A stretch of DNA of 64,000 nucleotides, from contig JAJUBI010000005.1 of assembly GCA_022419385.1 (NCBI GenBank), positions 1,984,001 through 2,048,000 of the forward strand. Reading direction: 5' to 3'. The stretch is from Paraconiothyrium sp. Pb-2020 (Eukaryota > Ascomycota > Dothideomycetes > Pleosporales > Didymosphaeriaceae). The notes beneath the pieces were generated by a model. The model saw nothing but the letters and a program-made list of their open reading frames with translations. It was not told where the DNA came from and did no database searches. Positions within the stretch are counted from its first letter, which is position 1, and the number at the start of each line of letters is the position of its first letter. The position numbers and the translations under genes were made by a program. Shown here one piece after another: positions 40,144 through 52,542 of this stretch.

Positions 40144-41229
40144 GCTGGCAGGCGCATGCAGTCGTGTGCAGAGAGACGGGCGGCGCTCGAAGTGGCAGCC
40201 TGACGGTGTGGTTGGTGAGGCCCGGCGCAGGCTGCAAAATCTCGAGCAGAGCAAAATATTTCAGAGCACAGGCCACCCTACCACGGTCGCGCCTACCGGG
40301 TTCGACAGGGATCCGGGGCGCGCCTCTGGGGCGTCGCAGCGACGCTCCACGACGCAGGCCGGGTGTGCGCAGACGCGGCGACGCCAGCAAGAAGCACCGG
40401 GGCGCGGTGCACGTCTGGGCAGCGTGCAGCCGTGCAGCAGGCGCCGCAGCGGCAGCGGTTGCGATGCAAGGCGCGGGCACGTGACGGTGGCTCCTGCTAG
40501 TGTCGCATTTTCAGGGGCGTTCCGCTTGGCCAAGAATCGGCGTGTCGGAGAGAATAAATGGAAGACGCATCCCACACCTCTTTCAACTTCACAAGACCTT
40601 TTCCCGACCCGCTCCCAATCCGCCGCCTGCTCCGAAGCGACCGCCCACGACTCGCGCCCACCTCTCATTCGCACCCCGCCTCACGCCCAGTCCGCGAACC
40701 CGGCTCCGCTCACAGCGACCTCTCGCTACATACTGCGCGCCTGTCCTGCCTTGCTAGCGCCTGTCAATCGCGCATCATCTGCATCCGTGCGCATCGCCGC
40801 CGCGACCTCTCGTCTGCAGAGCACTGTTGGTGTTGCCCTGCACCTGGAGTCGGGCGCATATGCAGTGCTGAGCTGCGCGCGCACAGCTTGCCACAACAAC
40901 GCGTCGGCGCATCCGCATACACCGGTGACTCATCGCCGCCATCAAAGGTACGTCACGTGTGCTATTTCCGTTCCAGCCTCCGCCGCACATATATCTCTCG
41001 CACCCCTCTGTTTGTTCGCAAGTGCGCCCCACTCCCTGGTCGCATCCCACCTTCACTACCCTGCGACGCGCGTCTAAGCGAACCCTCGCCTTTCACCTTC
41101 CTGGGTCCTTCGTTCAACCTATACTAAAGACCGCAGAATCTGTGAAGCGTGGACCCAGCGGTTACGCAAACGATCCGGCCGATCCAAACGAACGCCACAC
41201 CTATCTGCGCATCATCCGTCTATGGCCCT
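40144..41229. promoter_or_regulatory. GC-rich divergent region between UTP12-domain and BET genes
   Basis: About 1.1 kb separating divergent housekeeping starts. The part at 40150-40500 is strongly GC/CpG-rich, and the part nearer the BET gene is pyrimidine-rich. Long open frames through it are by-products of GC composition. It probably holds both promoters and the BET 5' leader. Confidence 0.45.
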
Positions 41230-43943
41230 ATGGGAGTAATGACATCGCCTGCCTTCGACGAAGTTCCTCTGGACCTGAAAGCGACGGCAACACCGCTGGC
41301 AGACGCCATGGCGGTGGATACCGAATCGAATGGGTGAGTGGTCCTGTCCTTTTACTTGCATGTCACCTTCACAGACCTCGCGCCTTCTTTCACCTTTGTT
41401 CTCCTACTAATACGATGCCCAGCGTTCACGATGTATCCCTCGAGACTCAGAAGATCCCTAGCGTCAACGGCAACGGTAACCACCATCTGTCACCAGATGC
41501 TGCGCCTGCGCTAGATCCTACCACAAACGTGTCCAGCGGCATCGACGGCGTCTCCCAGTTTCTGCCTGAGAGTCAACCCGACAACAACTCGTTGTTTGGC
41601 GACTCGGAAATGCCTTCAGTTACGGATGCCGTGGAGGCTCCAACTTCAGATATACGCGACGAAGCCGCCCCAGATACTACTGCGACTACTCAAAGTACGC
41701 AAAAGGTTCCAGAGACCCAACTACCCCCCGCGGAAGAGTCCCTCGGTGGTCCGGTGCAATCGACCGATTCACAGGCGAACCAAGTTCCAGACTCAACCGC
41801 AGGTTCCACTGATTCAGCTGCTCCTCCTACAAAGCCTCTGAATGACCTCAAGATTGAAACTCAGCAATCAGCAACTCAAGCTTCACTGACTGAGTCGTCC
41901 GCTGTGCTCGATCAAGAAATGGAAGATGCGCCAACGTCCGGCAAAGTACGCCCTCGTGAGGATGATGCGGACATGGAAGATGCGCCCGATGCGAAACGCA
42001 CAAAAACCCAGGACGAAGGTAACGAGTCGGCTGAATTTAAGGTGCCCGATCTGCCTGTGCATACCGAACAGTCAAATGGTTCAGCTTCAACCCCACCGGT
42101 TGCGGCAGCAGCTGCGCCTTCAGGACAAGAGTCGTCATCCGTCCAACAAGCTGTGCCATATAAGACATGGCCATCAGCGCCAATGACGGAAGCTCAAAAG
42201 AAATTCCTGCTTGAGCGCATTCGCAATACCAAGAAGATCAAGGTGTCGAATGCATTCAAAGTGCCAGTAGATTACGAGGCTCTGAACATTCCTACTTACC
42301 CTTCTATCGTGACGAAGCCGATGGATCTCGGAACAATGGAAAATAAACTGAAGACGGGAGCTTACACATACGTTGCCGACTTCATGGCAGACTTGGATCA
42401 GATCGTGACCAATAGCGAGCTATTCAACTCGACTACTCACCCTGTCACGCATGACGCCTACAATATGCGGGCTTATTTCCTGAAAGGAACAGATAGGCTT
42501 CCGAAAGAGGGAGACGAGGCAACAAAGCCATTGAAGCCCATTAAGAAGCCCACGGTTTCGACAGCACCAAAAGCCCGACGTGAGTCAAGGGCAGCACCGG
42601 TTGCAAAATCACCACCAGCTTCAACTCCCACTACTGCATCGACCCCCGCCTCTGCCTGGCCGTTGAATGCGGATGGTTTGCCCATGATACGACGAGATTC
42701 CTCTAGCGCCAATGATCGTCCGAAGCGCGAAATTCATAGGCCTCCCTCGAAAGATCTTCCATATTCCGCTGCAAAACCTCGGAAGAAGAAGTATCAGCTG
42801 GAACTGAAGTTCTGCGAGAACGTCTTGTCGGAGTTGTTGAAACCTAAATATGCTAAATTCTCGTGGCCTTTCATGGCCCCTGTAGATCCAGTTGCCTTGA
42901 ACATTCCTTCATATATGAAGATCATCAAGAAACCGATGGACTTTGGCACTGTGAAAAAGAACCTGGACGCCGGTGTCTACCAAAACGCCAAGGACTTCTA
43001 CAATGACGCACAGCTTGTGTTCCTCAATTGCTTCAAATTCAATCCAGAGACGGATGAAGTGAATAAGATGGGGAAGCAACTGAATGAGGTCTTCAACAGC
43101 TTGTGGAGCGAAAAGGCCGATTGGCTGGCACAGAATGCGCCCGATGCGGAACCCCAATCTCCGGGTTCAGGTTATTCAGATGAAGAGGACGAGGAAGACG
43201 AGGAAGATGATCCTGCACAGGCTCAATTCCTCGCTATCCAAAAGCAAATCGCAGCTCTCAATGAAACTGCTCAGCAGTTGTTGCAACAACAGCAACGAAA
43301 AGGGACGTCGCCCAAGGCACCTGGCAAGAAGAAGTCCAAGGCGGGGCAGCCCAAGAGCAAAGCGGGCCCGCTCAAGGTACCTCCACCTGCAAAGCCGGCC
43401 AAGTCGAAGCCCAAAAAGGCTCAAGCTCCTCTGAGCTATGCACAAAAGCAAGAGATCTCTGAGGGCATTAGCACACTTGGCGACGCTGATATGAGACGCG
43501 CCGTCCAGATCATTAGGAATGGCTGTCCCCACCTAGCGAACACCAACGATGATGAGATGGAGCTCGATATGGACGAGATCAACGATGACACGTTACGTGA
43601 CCTGTTCTCGTTCATCAAGAAGGTGCGTGGCCCAAAGTCTGCAGCGACAGAGGATGATGATTTCGAAATGCCACGTCCTGCGGCACCTTCGAGGCAGAAC
43701 ACTAGTCGACCGAAGAAGAACAAGCCCATGGGCAAATCGGAACAGGAGGACAGTCTTCGCAGAATCCAGGAGAAGATGCAGTCGTTCAATGGGGCGGTGT
43801 CGGGATCCAGTCAATCACCACCTGGTAAGTTGTTAGTAGCATCCAAATTTAGTATAGAGTCTAATTCGGCTCCAGCCAACCAAGAGTCGAGCGACGACGA
43901 AGACGACGATGACGACAGCGCTTCTGAGAGCGAAGAGGAGTAA
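41230..43943 (+). CDS. bdf1: BET-family double-bromodomain protein (Bdf1-like)
   Basis: An 857-residue protein from exons 41230-41333, 41423-43824 and 43876-43943. Bromodomain 1 covers about residues 289-395 (AFKVPVDYEALNIPTYPSIV, KPMDLGTMENKL, ELFNSTTHPV). Bromodomain 2 covers about 496-600 (FMAPVDPVALNIPSYMKII, KPMDFGTVKKNL, NCFKFNPETDEV); both keep the acetyl-lysine-binding Asn in LFN or KFN. The ET domain lies at about 703-770 (PLSYAQKQEISEGISTLGD, DEMELDMDEINDDTLRDLF). Acidic linkers flank the domains and the C-terminus ends in a Ser/Glu cluster. It binds acetylated histone H4 and supports TFIID-dependent transcription. Intron 1 has branch ACTAAT. Intron 2 is 51 nt, in frame and stop-free, so retention would add 17 residues. 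An ATG three codons downstream is an alternative start. Confidence 0.94.
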
Positions 43944-45147
43944 AGCCGTCATTCTTGCTCCGATTTTGGAACTCCTCCTTCCGTGATTAGTTTCCACCTC
44001 TTGCGTGCACTTTGGCAGGTACTTTCGTAGCCTTGGGATGCGATACGAATTTTGACGACCCTGAGCACCGCCGCAGCATTGATCCTGTTGGTTGGCACCG
44101 GCGAACCTACTCCCGCAACGGGCGAGGAGCTGATCAAACCGTCAGCCTGCGTCTCATGAATGCCTTGGCCCCTTGACTCCTGGCCATGGCGTGCAACTTA
44201 CTCCACGAAAATCCCACCCTTCCCCTCAAAAAAACACTGCATTCTTGTACACTATATTTGGTGTCCGACATTTCGTGGATAGATTAACCAACCGGCAACG
44301 GGGTAACGATTGATGAGATTTCTGAATCTTTTTAATTTCTGGATTGATGAACCAGTCGGCTAGAGATAGCGCCTGGAATTGGTGTGGAAACTGGAGTGGA
44401 TCGGGCTTGCCTGGGATCATGGTGTATGATAGCTGCGTAGGTATAGCCTGGCAGCCAGACCGCAATAGCAGAGCAATCCAACTAGGTGCCGTGTGGATTC
44501 TGTCCCCATTTTTTTTCAAATATACCCTTCTGAACGAGTGAACTCAAGTGGACACCGAGACGGCGATATATTTTCGTGGGGTCGCTTCTAATCGTGGCAG
44601 GGCGAGGCTGTCGAATTTTGCGGTTCGCCCTTGGTAATAGTCAGCGAACGATGCGAGCAACAAGAAAGGAGACGAACGACGTAGATACTAGGATCTTATT
44701 GCGAGCGCTGTGTGAGTCCCTGGCTGTCGCTTCCCAAGGAGGAATGCGGTGGCGCTGCGGGCAAGGAGTCGTTATCGTAGCAGAAGTGCGCAGAAAATCC
44801 AGAAAAAGTCGTGATGCAATTGATAGTCGGACTTGCGTCCAGCGACGTCCTCGAAGAAGTGTTTTGGAGCCATGTCTGCGAAGGCAGGCGAAGAGTGCAT
44901 GCGGAGTCGAAGTGGAGTCACCAGATTGAGGCCGCCGCTGCGAATGCCCCATGACCACGACCGCTTACGGCAGGCTTAGATGGGTCCGTGCCTGCAGAGC
45001 TTCGCGAATGTCTGGCCCAGCTTCGCGAAAAACAGCTGCGACGCGCCGCTCATCCTCTCCACCCCACTACCGCGCAATTCGTTCTCTACACCAATCGCAT
45101 ACCCACGACTCGCTTCCTCACTACAATATAAGAATCGCCAGCTTTCG
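43944..45147. other. Intergenic region
   Basis: About 1.2 kb between the BET and RVB1 genes, same orientation. An open frame at 44576-44929 is Arg-rich and has no motif. It likely holds the BET 3' end and the RVB1 promoter. Confidence 0.5.
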
Positions 45148-46756
45148 ATGAACGCCATGGCGACGACGGTGCCGGTCAGCGAGGTCAAGAGCAATACGCG
45201 CGAGAGCAGGACGGCTGCGCATTCACACATCAAGGGTTTGGGTCTGAAAGGACCGGCAGGCCATGCAGACACCTCGGGTGGCGGTTTCATTGGCCAGGCG
45301 GCGGCTCGAGAGGTATATTACGCCACGAGTATGACAGCTGGAACAGTTGCTGATAGAATGTAGGCATGCGGACTAGTTGTAGACCTAGTGAAAGCGAAGA
45401 AGATGTCTGGACGCGCCGTTTTGCTCGCTGGTGGACCAGGCACAGGAAAGACAGCGCTTGCGCTCGCAGTGAGCCAGGAGCTGGGCACGAAGGTACCTTT
45501 CTGCCCCATCGTTGGCAGCGAGATATACTCCGCGGAGGTGAAGAAGACGGAGGCGCTCATGGAAAACTTCCGGAGAGCTATAGGTATGTGGTGTGCGGTC
45601 TGCATCGTCTGGGCTGGGGTGTTGCACCCACCCAACATAGTTATGGACTGTTCATCTGAAAGAACCTGCGCTGATTGTCTCACGCAGGCCTCCGTGTCAA
45701 GGAAACGAAGGAAGTCTACGAGGGCGAAGTGACCGAACTCACACCAGAGGAAGCTGAAAACCCTCTTGGAGGCTACGGTCGCACCATATCGCATCTCCTT
45801 ATCACGCTCAAATCTGCCCGCGGAACGAAGAAACTCCGTCTTGACCCTTCAATATACGAAGCTATACAGAAGGAACGCGTGCGCCTCGGGGACGTTATTT
45901 ACATCGAAGCCAACACAGGCGCGGTAAAGCGCGTAGGACGATCAGATGCATATGCCACAGAATTCGATCTGGAAGCTGAAGAATACGTACCGATACCAAA
46001 AGGCGACGTCCACAAGAAGAAAGAGATCGTGCAGGATGTTACTCTACACGACCTTGATATCGCAAACGCAAGGCCTCAGGGTGGTCAGGATGTCATGAGC
46101 ATGATGGGCCAGTTGATGAAGCCCAAGAAGACCGAGATCACAGAAAAGCTGCGGCTGGAGATCAACAAGGTGGTAAGCAAATACATCGATCAGGGTGTTG
46201 CAGACCTTGTACCTGGTGTGCTCTTCATCGATGAAGTAAGTCGTCCCATCTCAGCCATAGATCCTCATATATATTAACATTTACCTAGGTCCACATGCTC
46301 GATCTCGAAGCCTTCACCTTCCTAAACCGCGCTCTTGAATCACCACTCTCACCCTTGGTCATTCTGGCATCAAATCGCGGCTTGACTCACATCCGCGGCG
46401 CTCCTAACCTACCCCCTTCCGCTCACGGCATTCCCTCCGACCTTCTCGCTCGCCTTCTCATCATTCCCACACACCCGTACACCCCTGCAGAGATCAAGTC
46501 GATCGTCAGCACGCGATCAAGAACAGAAGGCCTCAACCTTGCTCCTGCTGCGCTTGACAAAATCAGCTCTCTGGGTGAGAGAGTATCGTTGCGCTACGCA
46601 TTGCAATTGCTTGCACCGGCTAGCATCTTGGCCAAGGTCAGCGGGCGGCCAGGGGGTGCGATTGAGGTTGCTGATGTTGAGGAGTGTGAGGGACTCTTCT
46701 TGGATGCAGGGAGGAGCGCGAAGAATCTTGCGAGCACGAATGGTTTCATTGCATAA
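45148..46756 (+). CDS. RVB1: RuvB-like AAA+ helicase 1
   Basis: A 466-residue protein (463 if the second ATG at 45157 is used) from exons 45148-45312, 45364-45583, 45688-46235 and 46289-46756. SRTAAHSHIKGLGLK is the RVB1 N-terminus. Walker A is GGPGTGKTA, preceded by GRAVLLA. Walker B is LFIDE-VHMLD, split by the last intron. Sensor 1 is ILASNRG, the arginine finger region is IPSDLLARLLII, and sensor 2 is in SLRYALQLL. The insert domain runs from EVYEGEVTEL to about IVQDVTLHDLDIANA. RVB1 works as a ring with RVB2 in INO80, SWR1, R2TP and other complexes. The introns are normal, and each restores the reading frame. Confidence 0.96.
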
Positions 46757-49557
46757 GTTCGCATGGTGTATAGGCGATATTGTGTACTATAATACGGCGT
46801 TCTGGGAACGCGAGGGAGGTAAGGCCTGGCTTCTGGGGGTCTCTCGAGAACTCGGGCGTATAAGGGTACGAAACAGAAGATTCAATAAGATAACACTCAA
46901 CGTATCTTCTTGGTCGCGCCTTCAATGCCCATTCGTTCTCCATGCGGACATTTGAGACAGCAACTGAATGGATTTGATGCAGAGGTAATGTTCAATATGT
47001 AGGCATTGCCCTTCTTTACGTGATTATCGTGCATGATCCGTATAGGGAAACAATCCTGTCAGTGAGAGTGAGATTTCGCTGCCACCTCAGAACAGATCGT
47101 CTTTAAGAATCCGAGATGCTCACATCCATGCTTAATGCAGTTCGCGCAAGCTGGCCATGTTTGGGCACTATGAAGATATAAATACAGTTGTTGTGCGCTG
47201 CGCGCAATGCATGATCACCCTAATTTTCCACTTCTTGCAACTGACACGGCCTAGTCGAGCTTGGTGTGCCCTCGTCTTTTGAGAGCACTTGGTTCGGTGC
47301 AAGCAATGTCGTTTGGTGATGGATCGGACCTAGACAAGTAAGTATGAACAACAGTCAAATCTGACGAGATAATGATCCGATTGCTTGCAGTGTTCCCCCG
47401 TAACATTGCTGCCTTTCTCGTGTCGAAGCGGTCTTATACCATTTCTTTTGACAGGAAGGGATGATGTCGATGATTTCTCCTGCCGGCTAGGCACCTCAGC
47501 ATCAAGGAACACCTCCGATGCCGGTACTCTCAACCAACTTTCGAAGACGTCTTCTGTAAACATATTGTTGCGCGCGGATGGCTAGACTTTACGACGGTCT
47601 ACAACGATTAAGTTGCTGATCGAGATATTCGCTATTCGAAGCAAGGTCCTCTTAACTGTGAAGTCTAACATTGTTATAGGCTTTCCGTTGTCAGTGTGTG
47701 CTTCTTGTTCGAAATGAAAGTTAATGCCTAAGTCAGCCACACGCAAGCTGCCAAGCGCACCATTGCGACGCAAGGGTTGATCCAAGGTAATGCGAGGTAT
47801 ACGAAGGCGAGTCTCGCTTAGCGCTATATTTTCCCGAGCTGGGCAAAAGGATGTGAACGACTGCGAAAGAATAGGCGTGGTGCGGGCGAGGTAGTCTCAA
47901 ACACGGGCGGACCCGTGGACAGCCATATCGATAAATTGGAAGCAGACCCCGCACGTGGGACCGATCAACATCAACTATCAATTTCAACTCCATTCATCTC
48001 CTCACCAGAATCTTATGTTTGAAGGCGATCCGTATATGATGTTCTTGCCGTTCTTCATCCGTCGGTTGTGGTCTCGATCCAGATGGGCAATACCGCGTTC
48101 TACGCTCCTAACACACCTAACACTATTTTGCGTTCAGCTTGAAAACACTTGAAGGTCATATAATACATGCTTCGGTTCAAATCGCGAACGTGGTTTGGAG
48201 CATCCCGCAAGTCTCCCGGCATTGCTCGCGCAAAGCAGCTGTTAGTGTACATGCTGTCCATGACCGAGTAAGCCCGGTGCTAAATGACGGGAGAGTCATC
48301 AACAAGTTTCGGGAAGAAGCAATACCGTCAGGACGCGGGGCTGCAACATAGTTACTCTCGAGGAAACTTTTTAAAGAAACTCCCAAGGGTGTCCTACACC
48401 CAACCACTCGTACCCATGTCCCTACGCCGTTCTTGAGCTCCGAAAAGGCAGAAGATACGAACGGGCCCTCCAGGCTGCAAGTTGAAATTGGTCTGGGGAA
48501 TTCCTAAGTCTTCGTCTCCAACCTGAAATCGCAGCGCTCATCGATCCGGGCCATGACGGGCATATTCTATATTACACAGTATCGCAGCTCGAGCGTACCC
48601 AGACAACCGCTGAAGCCTGTCTCAAGGACCTCCAGGGCGTGCTGTGCAGGATATTGGATGCAAAAGAGGCGGGGAGGTGGAAGCCCAGGCGTAGCTGAGC
48701 TGAGAGCGAACTCGTCTAGGATGATCGAGTGCTTTCGCTCGAAGAAGCCTGGAAGGTCGGAGCGGTGGCTGCTTGTCATAATGCCTGAGTTTAGGTAGTT
48801 GTGCAATGCACAAACGGACCTTTCTCATTACTAGACTGTACTCGTTCCACCCTGGCAAAGTGCGTTGTGGGACCAATGCACGTCATTCGAGATGGCCGGT
48901 ATGTTCTTCATCCACCATGATTGGCCATTTGGCAATCCGAGGTTCGCAACAGCGGTGTGAAGCCTCAGGAATGCACGCTCAACAGTTGGAGCCCAATTTT
49001 CTGCGAGCGTTCGAGACGGCAATGTTCTCCACTTCACGGCCTAAGCTGCAGGGAAGGGCGTGGGAGCGACGGTTCGTAACGTGTATAGTGAGGCCAACGC
49101 CGACTAGTCGTCGGCGGGGACAGCAAGCCCACGCCTCCACTCGCAGGTCACGATGGTTCCCGCTAGCGACGCCGTACGTGGCGGTGAGTCGTGTGAGGTG
49201 TCCAGGATGGGTGGTATATATGTAAAGATGTTTCTCGAAAGCCATTTCTTGGCAGTGTTACGCTAGCTCAGCCGTTTCCCGCTGGCTCGGTTCGCTATGA
49301 GCCGCAGCAGCGTTGACGTCTGTTCACTTCACGATTGCTGCAGTTCCCGCAGCTCACGCAGCTCCCGCTATTCTTCCTCCACGCGCCGCCGCCGCCTGGT
49401 CTACAAGCGCCCGTACTCCGCCGCCGCTGCCTCGAGTGCAGCATTACGCGGCTTGTATGTGCCGTCTGGTGAGCTTGCGCACCCCGATCCCCCACCGCGC
49501 TGCCTGTCAGGCGCCGCCCCAGCAGCTCTACTGACACGGTCGCCAGACAGCGACAAG
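46757..49557. other. Long intergenic region, no supported gene
   Basis: About 2.8 kb between RVB1 and LAS17. Many short open frames exist on both strands with no motif, signal peptide or good splice pattern. The last 250 bp before LAS17 are GC-rich with CAGC/CTCC repeats and could include its 5' leader. An in-frame ATG at 49297 upstream of LAS17 is not preferred. Confidence 0.5.
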
Positions 49558-51653
49558 ATGCCCTCCATTTTGTCCGATGAAGACAAGCAGACGGTGAAGC
49601 GCACCGTTCCCAAGCAGAACAACAAGATCCACGCCGTCGCTGTTGCGAAGCTGTACATCGCCTACCCGGACAAGCACCAATGGACATACACGGGACTGCA
49701 GGGCGCCGCGGTGCTGGCCAACGACCTTGTGGGCAACACCTTCTGGATCAAATTGGTGGATATTTCGGTACGTGTACACATGCTATCGCAAGAAAGAGAC
49801 GCTGATACAAGATAGCCGACCGGTCGGGGTGTGATCTGGGACCAGGAAATATATGATACCTTTGCTTATAACCAAGACCGCGTTTTCTTCCACACTTTCG
49901 AGCTACAAGACTGTCTCGCAGGTCTCTCCTTCGCTGACGAGAAAGAGGCCAAGACGTTCAAGAAGAAAATGGACGATCGCGAGAAGAACGCCCATAAGAA
50001 CACCAAGAACAAGCCGTTCGGAGCGGCTGTAGGCAGTGGTGGGGGAGCTTCAACGAATGGACACAAGAGTCACGGTCTGTTGGGCGGCATTTTCGGACAC
50101 AGGCACTCAACTCCTACGCAGCAACCGCAGTCAATCATCCCACCGAGTGTCACTTCGCCCACCACCACGACCCAGTCGAACGTGAGCAGCGCTAGGAGTT
50201 CGACAATTGACACAAGCGATCCGTCATGGCAACCGTTGCTGAAAGAACTGCTCGCTATGGGTATTACGGAAGATCAAATCGAGGAGAACGCTGATTTCAT
50301 CAAATTATACATTGAGCAGCGCAAGGCAAACGAGAAGGTGCAAGCAGAAGAAAAGGAGAAGAAGAACAGGGCTCCTCCTCCGCCTCCTCCGAGTGTGCCA
50401 CCAACCAAGGTGTCTCTGAGTCCTCAGAACACTGGCGCATCCTCAAAACGTGGGCCTGCACCCGCACCTCCCCCAGCTCGCAGGACCCGAACAGACGCCT
50501 CGAGTATCAATCGTGCCTCGTCTGGAAGTCCCGCACCGCCCTCGCCTCCTCGACAAGCAACTCCTCCACCGCCTCCTGGGCCACCGCAGCCCAAGTTCCG
50601 TGCGCCTCCCCCATTCGTAGATGCTGGAAAGCTGGCAAACGAACCTCCACCGCCACCAGCGAGAGCCCGAGCCTCGTCGAATGTTGCAACCCCAGGGCCA
50701 CCACCTCCTCCACGACCACCGAAAACACCCGTAGAAGATGGCGAGAGATCATCGGGGCCGAGATTTGGTGTTCCACCACCATTCACAGGAAGCCGTGTGC
50801 CTTCTGGTCCGCCACCGCCTCCGAGTCGAGGGCCAGTCCCTCCACCTCCGCCAGCACGCGATACTCCTGCACCTGTTTCTAGCGCACCACCTCCCCTACC
50901 CCCAAAGACCGCAGCAGCACCAGTACCACCCCCGCCGCGTCCGGCACACAATGCTCCACCACCACTACCGCCTTCTGCATCTCGCCCAGTACCGGCTGCA
51001 CCGACGAACGTAGCTCCACCACCTCCCCCTTTGCCATCATCTAGCGCACCTCCACTGCCACCTCCTCTTCCGCCAACGAACAACGCGCCACCCCCGCCGA
51101 CTCTACCACCCACGAATAATGCACCACCGCCACCACCACCACTCCCGCCTACGAACAGTGCACCACCTCCCCCTCCCCCGATGCCTGGGAAAGCCCCACC
51201 ACCACCATCTGGTGCCGCGCCTCCACCACCGCCTCCCCCTCCTGGCTCTGGCCCACCGCCACCGCCTCCAATGCCCGCTGGGTCTGCCGCGTCTCCTCCA
51301 CCTCCACCACCGCCTCCGGGTGGTGCTGCTCCCTTGCCGAAGGTCCCAGCTGTAGAGATGGCTTGTTGGCCGATATCCGTGGTGGTGCGAGATTGAAGAA
51401 AGTTTCAGATGCAGAAAAGCGAGACCGAAGTGCGGCGGCAGTCCCTGGTCAGGAGCCCCCTGCAGGAGCTGCTGGTGGTAGCGGACCTGGAACGCCGGGT
51501 CCCGAGGCTGGTGGTCTGGCTGGTGCGTTAGCCAGTGCGCTGGCAGCGAGGAAGGCCAAAGTGAGTCACAGTGGTAAGTGCATGATCTCCTACAGCAGGT
51601 TGCTAGAATGCTAAGTATTTGCAGACGATGAAGACGACAAGGACGATTGGTGA
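49558..51653 (+). CDS. LAS17: Las17/WASP actin-nucleation promoting factor, frameshifted before WH2
   Basis: Exons 49558-49767, 49816-51573 and 51625-51653; the introns are 48 nt and 51 nt. The WH1 domain (residues 1-125) starts MPSILSDEDKQTVKRTVPKQ and includes WTYTGLQGAAVLANDL and VFFHTFELQDC. A linker and a very long proline-rich region follow (PPPPPPPG-type repeats, profilin and SH3 ligands). Near 51349-51360 the frame is broken: continuing gives MACWPISVVVRD and a stop at 51394-51396, about 596 residues in all. In the shifted frame the downstream DNA encodes DGLLADIRGGARLKKV (WH2), a Gly/Pro linker and, after the last intron, the acidic DDEDDKDDW end of a VCA module. One missing base near 51352 explains this. 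If genuine, the protein loses its Arp2/3-activating end; a sequence error is more likely. Confidence 0.88.
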
Positions 51654-52542
51654 ATGAATCTTCCAAACATAATCAGAGTATCACGTGATAGTGCGAACCG
51701 CTAAGTCTCATTGATTCCCTCAGATCCGAATGGAAGCGAGCATTCGAGCCGAGGCATTGCGGCAGAAGGCATGGGGTTGAAATGGCCTACGGGTTACGGG
51801 AAGGGTGTACATATCTTAACGGCCGGCACGATGGGTCAATAAGTGTACATTGAACGTGTTGGTCGTATCAATATATAACCTATGCAGCAATAGTATCCTC
51901 GATAGCATTGCTAGATATGCAGATCGATTGGCATAGTAGAAAATGGATATCAGAATGTTAGGCTGAAAACGTCCCGTTTGGCGCAGCGAACCGCAAAATG
52001 CTTTCTTAAAGGATCGCCTTTTCAGCTCCTTCACTTCCGTCACCGCTTTTCTGCGACGCCATCACGCCCATCTCCTTCTCACACTGCTTAGCACATCGAC
52101 CGCGCCACGACCACCTGCAATGAAGGAAAGTTCGACCCATAGCGAGATCTGCGCTGGGGCGGAGCCACGCGCGACTCGCAAGGGAGGCCATAACCTGTCT
52201 TAGCGTGGCAGAGGCCCCCGACGTTACCAAGAAGAATGTCGTCTGATTGGACAGCTCGTCTGATATCGTTCAGGACGGGCAAGCGCATTGTCGTCGAAGA
52301 TGGTTATAGGTAGACTTGGGGCTAAATGTTGCATTTCGGCGTTGTTCGACGAGCCCAGGATTTTGTGCGACGTGGACTGAGATATAAAAATAAGAGGGGC
52401 TGTCAGTTCGCTAACACGATCTCCACAGCTTGGTCCTTTCGTTGATGCTTAGCTTCGTCTCGTATACAATACGAGAGCTTTGACTTCATCTCACTGCGTC
52501 CAAGATCCTCTCGGCACGGCGGCTCAAATCGGAATACTGACA
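51654..52542. other. Intergenic region
   Basis: About 890 bp between LAS17 and the next gene on the same strand. No gene is recognised. The open frame of the next gene extends upstream of its ATG, but only from a non-ATG codon. Confidence 0.5.

Noticed and set aside
39935..41077. 380-codon plus-strand frame across the UTP12/BET divergent region
   Set aside because: It arises from GC-rich composition, is antisense to the UTP12-domain gene, and is Arg/Ala/Pro-rich without a domain.
50424..51113. Glycine-rich 229-codon minus-strand frame
   Set aside because: It is the antisense reading of the LAS17 proline codons.
51271..51355. Intron that would repair the LAS17 frame (GT...GTAG of 65 or 74 nt)
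   Set aside because: The donor sites (GTCTCC, GTCTGC) are far from consensus, there is no branch point, and the segment reads as normal polyproline coding; a one-base loss is simpler.
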